NCBI GenBank assembly: GCA_934692295.1
Contig: CAKUTL010000050.1
Coordinates: forward strand, 1 to 10,754
Direction: 5' to 3'
Length of the DNA: 10,754 nt
Origin: an uncultured Candidatus Melainabacteria bacterium
GTDB taxonomy: Bacteria; Cyanobacteriota; Vampirovibrionia; Gastranaerophilales; Gastranaerophilaceae
Position 1 is the first letter of the stretch; every line of letters starts with the position of its first letter. The notes under the pieces are model-generated. The model saw nothing but the letters and a program-made list of their open reading frames with translations, had not been told where the DNA came from and made no database searches. This document shows, in pieces, positions 1-6,562 of the stretch. The position numbers and the translations under genes were made by a program.

Positions 1-20
1 TGCCAGCTCCTAATTTAGAA

Positions 21-58
21 AAATGAGAATTGAACGAAAGTTTGGTTCTCATTTTTTT
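21..58. terminator. Strong hairpin with GAAA tetraloop and T run
   Basis: The arms at 21-35 and 40-54 pair fully over 15 bp, with three G-U wobbles in the middle, and close on a C(GAAA)G tetraloop. The 3' arm runs into seven Ts (52-58). This is a textbook intrinsic terminator for the plus strand, probably ending a gene that lies left of the window. The A-rich flank means it could also stop minus-strand transcripts, including the one carrying the small ORF whose stop codon lies inside the 3' arm. Which strand it mainly serves cannot be decided here. Confidence 0.8.
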
Positions 59-150
59 ATGCATTTACCTTTTTGATAAGTGGTGTAAAAATCTTCTTTA
101 GCGTTTTCAACGCTTGCAACAAGTTTTTTCAATTCATCTAAAAGTGCCAT
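49..150 (-). CDS. Small 33-residue protein, possibly a truncated gene start
   Basis: This minus-strand ORF starts with ATG at 148-150 and ends with TGA at 49-51, inside the hairpin stem. Its main support is an excellent ribosome binding site: AAAAGGAG ends 6 nt upstream of the ATG. The product begins MALLDELKKLVASVENAKED and ends in a short basic tail (KGKCIKK). The first 28 or so residues look like an amphipathic helix, and I find them reminiscent of the N-termini of small histone H1 (Hc1)-like bacterial proteins, where an FYxKGNK-type stretch leads into a basic helix. That resemblance is from memory and weak. If it holds, this is a 5' fragment cut off by the rearrangement that left the terminator beside it. 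Otherwise it is a genuine small protein. It lies 23 nt downstream of the end of the phage-gene remnant on the same strand. Confidence 0.45.
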   Translation of the reverse strand: MALLDELKKLVASVENAKEDFYTTYQKGKCIKK

Positions 151-173
151 TTCTCGCTCCTTTTCTTTTTTTA

Positions 174-936
174 CTATATTGGGTTGTATTTTTCTTCAAC
201 ATCGTTTATAATATTGTTGTCCACCTTAGTGAGCAAGATGTGATTTATCACCTGCGTATCACGGGTGGATATTTTATTTTCAATTTTTGTTGTTTTATGA
301 CCAGCATATCGAAATTCGTTATTTTTTTTGAAGAAAATCAACAAATATATCAACATTATAATAATTATCTCCTAATTTTAATTTATTATAATATTGTTCT
401 TGACTATGTTTATGTCTTTCATCTGCTGGTCTTTCATCGACTTTTATAGATTTTGTAACTATATCTTCAAAAGCCTTAGCAACCGCTTTATTATGCTCTT
501 GTTGTAACCTTCTTTTAAATGCTTCTCTTTCAGCATTCCCACCATATAAATCAATCCTAATACCAGTATCTTTAATAGTTATATTTCCAAGTTCTTTAAA
601 AATTTTACTAAACCATTTTCCTAATTCTTCTTTAGTTTTAAATTGAGGAACATCTTTTGGATTTACTTCAATAGGCTGTAAATTATCTTTTTTCTTTTGT
701 ATAGTGTTTCCTTCTTTTACCCATTGACCTTTTTCATTTCTTTTTTGGTCTTCATTGTAATTATCTACGGCTTTAGAATTTAAAACAATATTTGCCCTTT
801 CGTATCTAGGATTGTTTACAATAGCTAAGTGTGTAAAAATACCGTCTAAAAACTCAATGTCATAATGTACATTGAAACCGCCCTCATCGTTTGCAAGCGT
901 GATGTTATAAGAACAAGACACGCTCCAGCCTTTGTA
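174..936 (-). pseudogene. Phage head-maturation (DUF2213-like) plus PBECR/LPD3-like gene remnant, 5'-truncated and frameshifted
   Basis: The frame is readable from about 936 (preceding residues YKGWS) down to TAA at 319. A GTG at 919-921 is the only candidate start in it, and no SD precedes it. The N-terminal part contains DIEFLDGIFTHLAIVNNPRY and ERANIVLNSKA, which I recognise as the end of a DUF2213-type phage prohead-protease domain. A charged linker follows, and then a segment (TIKDTGIRIDLYGG through KLGDNYYNVDIFVDF) that resembles the PBECR/LPD3 nuclease-like domains of phage polyvalent proteins. At the A8 run (T8 at 322-329 on the plus strand) the frame hits TAA. Removing one A lets it continue with NNEFRYAGHKTTKIENK to a stop at 174-176, giving about 248 residues from the GTG. 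The catalytic N-terminal part of DUF2213 is absent, because the readable homology stops a few bases from the terminator at 940-973. I read this as a decayed prophage fragment. Programmed slippage or a homopolymer sequencing error could explain the frameshift but not the missing 5' part. Family names are from memory. Confidence 0.6.
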
Positions 937-939
937 AAT

Positions 940-973
940 AAAAAAGAGGAAAGTGAAAACTTCCCTCTTTTTT
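940..973 (-). terminator. Terminator of the sigma-pilD unit (bidirectional)
   Basis: The arms at 940-949 and 964-973 pair over 10 bp (AAAAAAGAGG with CCTCTTTTTT). Further pairing, interrupted by a bulged base, extends inward to a small loop. The hairpin lies 23 nt downstream of the prepilin peptidase stop on the minus strand and ends in a T run. Because the flanks are A6 on one side and T6 on the other, it should work in both directions. The phage-gene remnant begins right at its far edge, which suggests a recombination or deletion endpoint. Confidence 0.8.
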
Positions 974-995
974 ATTTATATATTTTTTACTAAAT

Positions 996-2096
996 TTAAA
1001 ATCCAATTGTGAACATTGCAATAAATCCTGCAACTATCATTGCTGGTCCAAATGGCAAGTATAATCCATTTGCTGCTTGGTTATTTTTTAGTCCCCAAAT
1101 AAGTTCTTTGCAAGCTAAAAGTCCAAGTCCTACAAGTACAATTGTGCTTGCCCAGTATGCTATTGGATGAGTTAACCATCCCAAGTTTTGTGCTGTCAAA
1201 AATCCGATGGTATAAACAATAAAACCAACTAATGCACCTAAAGTCATCCAGTTTTTGTTATTAACTAGTTTTTTAATAAACATAGGCAAAGTGATGAACA
1301 TTTGTACAATCCCACTCAATACAAGAATTGCTACTAAAACTTGGAATATTGGTAAGAAGTTTGGGTAAACAGGAGAACATCCCAACATTGAGCCAAAAAC
1401 AGCTCCAAGTCCTGCAGCTATAAAAGAATCCCCTTCTCCAAAGGCTCTAGCTCCAACTAAAACAAGTCCAAGTCTTGAAATTGCTTCCATAATTAAAAAT
1501 CCAAGAATTGCTGCAGCTAAAGAATATAAAATTGGACAACTTAAGAAAAAGTTTAAGTCTAATTTTGGCATTCCGTTTGCTTTGGTATATAAAACAAATG
1601 TTAGGATTGCATAAATTATGCTATATAAAATTCCAACGCCAATGAGTGAAAACGTATGGGCATCTGCAACTTTTTTTTCTAAAATATCGGTTCCTGCTAT
1701 TGCGATAAATAAACTAGAAACGATTAAAGAAAATACGTATATCCCAATCTGATCCCATCCGATTGGATTCATCATTTCCAGTCCAAATAATGGGTCAAAT
1801 GGAGTGCAAAATCTCAAGAATAATCCAACGAATAGTACGCCTGTTAAAAGCTCTACAAATGGATATTGCCAACTGATATGTTCGTGACAAAATGCACATT
1901 TCCCTTTTAAAAATAAGTATGAAAATAACGGAATATTATGATACCATTTTAGCGGAGTTTGGCATTTTGGGCATTTTGAGGCTGGAAATACTATTGATTC
2001 CTCGCTTACTGTTCTTAAAATTACGACGTTTAAAAAACTGCCTATAACCAATCCAGTTATAAATATGAATGCTAATACGACAAGTGAAAATATCAT
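996..2096 (-). CDS. pilD: Prepilin peptidase / N-methyltransferase (type IV leader peptidase, A24 family)
   Basis: This is a polytopic inner-membrane aspartic protease that removes the leader peptide of type IV pilins and pseudopilins. Many family members also N-methylate the new N-terminus. The N-terminal domain has the typical GSFLNVVILR (19-28) and a zinc-type pair CPKC (42-45) and CAFC (67-70), followed by the conserved WQYPFVELLTG. The catalytic aspartates are visible as D137 in GTDILEKK and D223 in the GEGD motif (220-223). A late LPFGPAMIVAG matches the family's C-terminal PFGP motif. At 366 residues it is longer than the usual 230-290. The extra length is hydrophobic, mostly after the GEGD motif, where about 140 residues remain instead of the usual 70 or so. 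The ATG overlaps the stop of the upstream sigma gene (ATGA, 2093-2096), so translational coupling is expected. It is the last gene before the terminator at 940-973. Confidence 0.93.
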   Translation of the reverse strand: MIFSLVVLAFIFITGLVIGSFLNVVILRTVSEESIVFPASKCPKCQTPLKWYHNIPLFSYLFLKGKCAFCHEHISWQYPFVELLTGVLFVGLFLRFCTPFDPLFGLEMMNPIGWDQIGIYVFSLIVSSLFIAIAGTDILEKKVADAHTFSLIGVGILYSIIYAILTFVLYTKANGMPKLDLNFFLSCPILYSLAAAILGFLIMEAISRLGLVLVGARAFGEGDSFIAAGLGAVFGSMLGCSPVYPNFLPIFQVLVAILVLSGIVQMFITLPMFIKKLVNNKNWMTLGALVGFIVYTIGFLTAQNLGWLTHPIAYWASTIVLVGLGLLACKELIWGLKNNQAANGLYLPFGPAMIVAGFIAMFTIGF

Positions 2097-2887
2097 TTTG
2101 CCTCCTTTGTGGTCATTTCATTTTCTATAATGTTATATAACTTATTTAATGCTCTTTTTAAAATTCTTGAAATTTGAGTTGGTGAAACATGTATAATTTC
2201 TGAAATCTCTTTTCTTGAAGAACCTTCCATATAATATTTGAATACAACGGTTTTATCTGGTTCTGGAAGTTTTTTTAGTGCAAATTCAATAACTTTTTTA
2301 TTTTCATATGTTTCTTCCCAAGTGTCAGAGTCTGATTGAATTCTATCCATTAGAGTTTCTGTACCTTCTGATGAATAAATATTTTGATCAAGAGAAACCA
2401 TATTCTTGATAAGTTCAATATTCATTATTTCTTCAACTTTATCCACTGGAAGATTCACATAATTTGCAACTTCTTGAGCGGAAGGAGATTTTGTTCCTCC
2501 TTCTGAAAGGTCGTCAATTGCATCTTTAACTTTGGATAAATTTGTAAGAGTTTCTCGTGGTGTTTTTACTATATTAGCTTTATCTCTCAAGTAGTGAAGA
2601 ATTTTTCCCTTGATAAATTTGCTAACGTATGTTTTAAAACTACCTCTTTCGTTTACCTCGTAAGTTTCGATAGCCTTTAGAACTCCAACAGCTCCAACTT
2701 GAATCAAATCATCTTTAGATATTGTACTTGGGAGTGGATACATTCCAAGTGCAATTCTTTTTACGAGTTTTAGTGATTCTTGAACCAAGTTCAAATAAAG
2801 GATGCGTTTTTTCTTTTCATCCTTCTCTTCTTTATAGCTAAGTATTAAATCTTCAAGTTTTTCTAACTCGGATATTTTTGTTTCCAC
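2093..2887 (-). CDS. RNA polymerase sigma factor, sigma-70 group 3 (SigF/SigB/FliA-like)
   Basis: This 264-residue alternative sigma factor directs RNA polymerase to a subset of promoters. Region 2 spans about residues 35-105, with the core-binding DDLIQVGAVGVLKAIETY (59-76) and the promoter-melting segment GSFKTYVSKFIKGKILHYLR (82-101). Region 3 covers about 108-165 (TPRETLTNLSKV; SPSAQEVANYV). Region 4 covers about 200-253, with LPEPDKTVVFKYYMEG and the helix-turn-helix RKEISEIIHVSPTQISRILK (225-244). There is no region 1.1, which fits group 3 rather than the primary factor. The start is GTG at 2885-2887. In-frame TAG and TAA codons lie immediately upstream, and no other start is close. GAGGAG lies 12 nt upstream, a long spacing. 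The gene overlaps pilD by 4 nt. Cyanobacterial SigF controls pilus and motility genes in Synechocystis, so a pilus-related regulon is a reasonable inference. A stress or general role is the alternative. Confidence 0.9.
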   Translation of the reverse strand: METKISELEKLEDLILSYKEEKDEKKKRILYLNLVQESLKLVKRIALGMYPLPSTISKDDLIQVGAVGVLKAIETYEVNERGSFKTYVSKFIKGKILHYLRDKANIVKTPRETLTNLSKVKDAIDDLSEGGTKSPSAQEVANYVNLPVDKVEEIMNIELIKNMVSLDQNIYSSEGTETLMDRIQSDSDTWEETYENKKVIEFALKKLPEPDKTVVFKYYMEGSSRKEISEIIHVSPTQISRILKRALNKLYNIIENEMTTKEAK

Positions 2888-2912
2888 TTTTTACTAAAAC
2901 TCCTCTTTTATT

Positions 2913-2918
2913 ACTATA
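2913..2918 (-). promoter_or_regulatory. Weak candidate -10 for the sigma-pilD unit
   Basis: The minus strand reads TATAGT here, directly preceded by TGT, which is an extended -10 pattern. No good -35 is visible at the right distance. A transcription start about 7 nt downstream, near 2906, would put the GAGGAG site (2900-2905) at the very 5' end of the message, which counts against it. A group 3 sigma factor may also be transcribed from a non-sigma-70 promoter that I would not recognise. Confidence 0.25.
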
Positions 2919-2965
2919 ACACAGATATATCGGTTTATCTAAAATTTAATTTTATTTAATAAATT

Positions 2966-2993
2966 TTGGCATGTGGATTTTTTGTGCTATCAT
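2966..2993 (+). promoter_or_regulatory. Promoter of gatC
   Basis: TTGGCA (2966-2971) and TATCAT (2988-2993) are separated by 16 bp. A TG at 2985-2986 gives an extended -10. Each box differs from consensus at one base. The predicted start near 3000 leaves a short leader that contains the intact AGGAG at 3015-3019. A perfect TATAAT at 3003-3008 is a competing -10, but its start point would fall at the SD and it lacks a good -35. The intergenic region is shared with the divergent sigma gene. Confidence 0.5.
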
Positions 2994-3025
2994 TACCTTA
3001 TATATAATATGAATAGGAGCAAAAA

Positions 3026-3307
3026 ATGATTACCGTAAAAGATGTTGAACACGTTGCAAAATTAGCAAGATTAGAATTGACAGAAGAAGAAAAAGAATTA
3101 TATACAAAACAACTAGGTGATGTTTTGAAGTATGTTGACCAAATGAATGAAGTTGATACTTCTAATGTTAAACCAATGACTCAAGTTATTGATTTTGTTA
3201 ATGTTATGAGGGAAGATGTTCCTCATCAAGAAATTTCAAAAGAAGCGTTGATGTCTAATGCTCCTGATGAAGAAAATGGATTCTTTAAAGTTCCAAAAAT
3301 TAATTAG
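3026..3307 (+). CDS. gatC: Aspartyl/glutamyl-tRNA amidotransferase subunit C
   Basis: GatC is the small subunit of the GatCAB complex, which converts misacylated Glu-tRNA(Gln) or Asp-tRNA(Asn) into Gln-tRNA(Gln) or Asn-tRNA(Asn) in the cytoplasm. The 93-residue product has the family pattern. The N-terminal helix carries VEHVAKLARLELTEEEKELY (7-26), followed by LGDVLKYVDQMNEVDTSNVK, which clamps GatA and GatB. A conserved V..MREDVP (about 59-66) and a C-terminal FFKVPKI complete it. The length is normal for the family (about 95). AGGAG lies 6 nt before the ATG. gatA and gatB are not in the window. The gene has its own promoter and is followed by a hairpin, so it is probably transcribed alone or with partial read-through into pyrG. 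Confidence 0.95.
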   Translation: MITVKDVEHVAKLARLELTEEEKELYTKQLGDVLKYVDQMNEVDTSNVKPMTQVIDFVNVMREDVPHQEISKEALMSNAPDEENGFFKVPKIN

Positions 3308-3321
3308 TTTTAGATTTATTT

Positions 3322-3368
3322 AAGCCCATGAGTTAGTTATATTGATGTTTTCTTTAGCTCATGGGCTT
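3322..3368 (+). terminator. Hairpin between gatC and pyrG
   Basis: An 11-bp perfect stem pairs AAGCCCATGAG (3322-3332) with CTCATGGGCTT (3358-3368) around a 25-nt loop. Only a short T stretch (TTTATT) follows. It sits 15 nt after the gatC stop and 28 nt before the pyrG start. The simplest reading is a terminator of gatC. With its weak T run and long loop it may be leaky and let some transcripts continue into pyrG, since I see no convincing separate pyrG promoter. Confidence 0.6.
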
Positions 3369-3395
3369 TATTACTTATAAAATAGGAGTTTTTTA

Positions 3396-5009
3396 ATGAC
3401 AAAATATATTTTCGTAACAGGTGGAGTTGTTAGTTCTCTTGGTAAGGGGATTATTGCAGCTTCTTTAGGACGATTATTACGTTCAAGAGATTATTCTGTA
3501 ATCATTCAAAAATTTGACCCATATATAAATATTGACCCAGGAACAATGAGTCCTTTCCAACATGGCGAAGTTTTTGTTACTGATGATGGTGCTGAAACAG
3601 ACTTGGATTTAGGACATTATGAAAGATTTACTGATACAAGTTTTGGTCAGGTTAATAATGTAACTTCTGGTCGTATTTATCAAGAAGTAATCAATAAAGA
3701 AAGACGTGGGGATTATTTGGGTGCAACAGTTCAAGTTATTCCTCATATTACAAATGAAATTAAATCTAAAATTGTTGCAGCGACAAAGCAATTCAATCCA
3801 GATTTTCATATTATTGAAATTGGTGGAACAATTGGAGATATTGAAAGCTTACCATTTATTGAGGCTATTAGACAGTTTAAGGCTGAAATTGGAGTAGGAA
3901 ATGCAATTTCTGTTCATTGTACATTGCTTCCTTATTTATCAACTTCAGGGGAATTAAAAACCAAACCTTCTCAACACAGTGTTCAAGTGTTAAGAAGTTA
4001 TGGCATCCAACCAGAAATTTTGGTTTGTAGAACATCAAAATCTATTCCTAAAACGGAAAGAGAAAAACTTGCATTGTTCTGTTCCGTTCCTAAAGACGCA
4101 GTTATTGAGTGTCGTGATATGAAAACAATTTATGAAGTTCCATTGGCTTTAGAGGCTCAGAATATGTGTTCTGTTGCTTTGAAAATGTTAGGGATGGATG
4201 ATAGAACGCCGAATTTAACTTCTTGGGAAACATTGGTTGCGAAGATTAAAAATCCAACAACTTCTGTAAAAGTTGCAATTGCTGGTAAATATACAAAACT
4301 TTCAGATGCGTATATTTCTGTTGTGGAATCTTTAAAACATGCAGGTTATGCTGATTCTACTTCTATTGAAATTAAGTGGATAAATTCAGAAGAATGTGTT
4401 GATTATGCTAATTGTAAAAAACTTCTGTCTGATGTGGATGCCGTTGTTGTTCCTGGAGGTTTTGGTGTAAGAGGAATTGAAGGAAAATTAAATGTTATTC
4501 GATATGCAAGAGAACATAATCTTCCATTTTTAGGTTTGTGTTTAGGTATGCAATGTGCGGTAATTGAGTATGCTAGAAATGTTGTTGGATTGAAGGGGGC
4601 AAATTCTAAGGAATTCGATGAAAATCCAACATATCCAGTAATTGATATTATGCTTGAACAAAAAAATGTTAAAGGATATGGTGGAACGATGCGATTAGGT
4701 GCATATGAATGTCATTTGAAACCTGATTCTGTTGCGGCAAAGGCTTATGGAATGGATGTAATCTCAGAAAGACATCGTCATAGATACGAAGTTAACAATG
4801 AATATATTGAAAAAATTTCAGAAGCAGGTTTGGTATTTTCTGGAATGTCGCCAGATGGAATGTTAGCAGAAGTTGTTGAACTTCCAAAATTAGATTGGTT
4901 TGTTGCTTGTCAGTTCCATCCAGAGTTCAAGTCACGTCCTGATAGACCACATCCGTTATTTAAAGGCTTGATAGATGCAGCTTTAAAACATTCTGAAAAG
5001 AAAAAATAA
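3396..5009 (+). CDS. pyrG: CTP synthase
   Basis: This enzyme aminates UTP to CTP using ATP and glutamine, the last step of de novo CTP synthesis. It is cytoplasmic and acts as a tetramer. The product has 537 residues, the normal length. The N-terminal synthetase domain (1 to about 268) starts KYIFVTGGVVSSLGKG, with the P-loop-like segment at 9-18. It contains DPYINIDPGTMSPFQHGEVF, TDLDLGHYERF (Mg-binding D71) and EIGGTIGDIES (E141). The C-terminal class I glutamine amidotransferase domain (about 290-537) has GGFGVRGIEGK (oxyanion region), the nucleophile C382 in GLCLGMQ, and H508 and E510 in QFHPEF completing the triad. AGGAG sits 7 nt before the ATG. No residue expected for activity is missing. 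Flanking hairpins suggest it is mainly a single-gene unit. Confidence 0.98.
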   Translation: MTKYIFVTGGVVSSLGKGIIAASLGRLLRSRDYSVIIQKFDPYINIDPGTMSPFQHGEVFVTDDGAETDLDLGHYERFTDTSFGQVNNVTSGRIYQEVINKERRGDYLGATVQVIPHITNEIKSKIVAATKQFNPDFHIIEIGGTIGDIESLPFIEAIRQFKAEIGVGNAISVHCTLLPYLSTSGELKTKPSQHSVQVLRSYGIQPEILVCRTSKSIPKTEREKLALFCSVPKDAVIECRDMKTIYEVPLALEAQNMCSVALKMLGMDDRTPNLTSWETLVAKIKNPTTSVKVAIAGKYTKLSDAYISVVESLKHAGYADSTSIEIKWINSEECVDYANCKKLLSDVDAVVVPGGFGVRGIEGKLNVIRYAREHNLPFLGLCLGMQCAVIEYARNVVGLKGANSKEFDENPTYPVIDIMLEQKNVKGYGGTMRLGAYECHLKPDSVAAKAYGMDVISERHRHRYEVNNEYIEKISEAGLVFSGMSPDGMLAEVVELPKLDWFVACQFHPEFKSRPDRPHPLFKGLIDAALKHSEKKK

Positions 5010-5018
5010 TTTTTTATC

Positions 5019-5059
5019 GAGGAAAATAAAATTCTCATTGACGAGGTTTTATTTTCCTT
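5019..5059 (+). terminator. Terminator after pyrG
   Basis: The arms GAGGAAAATAAAA (5019-5031) and TTTTATTTTCCTT (5047-5059) pair over 13 bp with one G-U. A further CTC/GAG pairing is possible inside the loop. It begins 9 nt after the pyrG stop. The stem is AT-rich and the following T stretch (GTATTTT) is short, so termination strength is uncertain. Confidence 0.65.
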
Positions 5060-5096
5060 GTATTTTAATAGAACATAGTTTTATGGGGGAGATATA

Positions 5097-6467
5097 ATGA
5101 CTAATAATGAGGGTTTAAAGAAATTTACGACTGTAAACTTTTTGAATTTTGCATTAGGTTTTCTAGGGTTACAGTTTGCTTGGCAAATGAGAATTATTTT
5201 GTCTGGACCTGTTACTGAAAATTTGGGAGCAGATGCTTTTTTGTATGGTTTAATTTGGTTGGCAGGACCTTTTACTGGAATGGTTGTTCAACCACTAATT
5301 GGAGCTTTATCAGATAAAACAAAATCAAGATTTGGCAGAAGAAGACCATATTTATTGGGGGGAGCAATTATTGCTTCTATCGCTTTATGGTTATTCCCAA
5401 ATTCTGGTAATATTGCGAATGGATTTTCTCATTTTACAGGCATGAATTTACCAACTTGGTCTGGTTTATTGATTGCAGCTGTGATGATTTGGATAATTGA
5501 TGCTTGTATCAATATTGCTCAAGGTCCATATCGTGCATTGATTCCAGATGTTGTACAACCAGAACAACATTCTTTAGCAAATTCATACATTAGTTTGGCG
5601 ATTGGATTGGGTTCAGTAATTGCTGCTGCAACTGCTCCATTTTTGAAGTTGGTTTTCCATTATCAAATGTCTGTTAATGCTCAATTTATAATGGCTGCTT
5701 TGGCTTTTTCTCTTGCAATGTTGTGGACGTGTTTGACTATTAAAGAAAAAAGTACTGCAAATGCCGAAGTTGTTGAAGAAAAAAAAGAAGAAGTTGGATT
5801 TTGGAAATCAATGGTTGAGTTTTTTGCATTATCTCCAGAAGTTTCAAAAATTTGTGTAATGCAATTTTTTACTTGGATTGGTATGATGTGTATGATGATA
5901 TTCTTCACTAATTTTGCTATCCATACGGTTTATGGTGTTCCAGATTTGACAAAATTATCAGCAGATGTACAACAAACATTTATGGCTGCTCAGACATCAG
6001 CTACAAATTATTCTTCAATTTGTTTTGCAATCTTTAATTTGGTTTGTTTTGTAATTGCTGTTCCAATTGGATTTTTGGCTGGGAAATTTGGAAATAAGAA
6101 AGTTCATATTATTTCTTTACTTTCTATGGTAATAGCGTACTTAGGAATGGGCTTTTTCTGTACAGTTAAACCTGTCGTTACTGTTTGTATGGCATTATCT
6201 GGTATTGGCTGGGCTAGTGTTTGTGCTTTGCCTTTTGCTATGTTATCAAAATATATTAAAGCTGGAACTGAAGGCTCTGTGATGGGTATATTTAATATCT
6301 TTATTGCTGGTCCTCAAGTTTTTGTATGTACTTTGGTTGCTTGGATTATCAATAAATCTGTTCTTTATACAAACGAAATGTACAATAATCATTATGAATA
6401 TTCTTTCTTTATTGGTGCATTATGTTTGTTAGTCGCTGCAATCATTACAAAATTTATTAAAGAATAG
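5097..6467 (+). CDS. MFS transporter, SLC45 / sucrose-transporter-like
   Basis: This 456-residue integral membrane protein has about 12 hydrophobic segments in two six-helix halves, separated by a charged cytoplasmic loop near 215-240 (ANAEVVEEKKEEVGF). The first half shows FLGLQFAWQMR (22-32), then WLAGPFTGMVVQPLIGALSD and the loop motif SDKTKSRFGRRRPY (72-85). QGPYRALIPDVV follows at 142-153. RxGRRRP and GPxRAL together are characteristic of the SLC45/plant-sucrose-transporter branch of the major facilitator superfamily. These members are usually proton-coupled importers of sucrose, maltose or related sugars. The exact substrate cannot be read from sequence. GGGGGAG lies 5 nt upstream of the ATG. 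The gene is flanked by the pyrG terminator and a 95-bp gap, so it appears monocistronic. No sugar-degrading enzyme is adjacent. Confidence 0.88.
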   Translation: MTNNEGLKKFTTVNFLNFALGFLGLQFAWQMRIILSGPVTENLGADAFLYGLIWLAGPFTGMVVQPLIGALSDKTKSRFGRRRPYLLGGAIIASIALWLFPNSGNIANGFSHFTGMNLPTWSGLLIAAVMIWIIDACINIAQGPYRALIPDVVQPEQHSLANSYISLAIGLGSVIAAATAPFLKLVFHYQMSVNAQFIMAALAFSLAMLWTCLTIKEKSTANAEVVEEKKEEVGFWKSMVEFFALSPEVSKICVMQFFTWIGMMCMMIFFTNFAIHTVYGVPDLTKLSADVQQTFMAAQTSATNYSSICFAIFNLVCFVIAVPIGFLAGKFGNKKVHIISLLSMVIAYLGMGFFCTVKPVVTVCMALSGIGWASVCALPFAMLSKYIKAGTEGSVMGIFNIFIAGPQVFVCTLVAWIINKSVLYTNEMYNNHYEYSFFIGALCLLVAAIITKFIKE

Positions 6468-6562
6468 AACTTAATATTATTTAACAAATTTATTCCTGAT
6501 AGCAATAATTTAATTGTTATGGATTTTATATGTGTAGTAGGTAAAAATTGTAAGGATTAAAA

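Noticed and set aside
1..26. Possible 3' end of a plus-strand gene at the left edge
   Set aside because: All three plus frames meet a stop by position 26 (at 11-13, 16-18 and 24-26), so no frame is preferred and too few codons remain to identify anything.
114..449. Open plus-strand frame of 111 codons, hydrophobic and rich in F, Y, I
   Set aside because: It lies antisense to the phage-like remnant and has no SD. Its composition is what AT-rich antisense frames give.
3322..3368. Bacillus-type pyrG attenuation by GGG reiteration
   Set aside because: That mechanism needs a transcript starting with GGG upstream of the terminator. No promoter with such a start is visible between gatC and the hairpin.
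5681..5908. Minus-strand open frame inside the MFS gene, and similar frames inside pyrG and the 544-residue gene
   Set aside because: These are shadows of strongly supported genes, with no RBS and no recognisable protein features.
6499..6520. Weak hairpin after the MFS gene (ATAGCAAT / ATTGTTAT)
   Set aside because: There are only 8 AT-rich pairs with one G-U and no T run directly after. The rest of the 95-bp gap (6468-6562) shows nothing I can support except the AAGGA site before the next gene.
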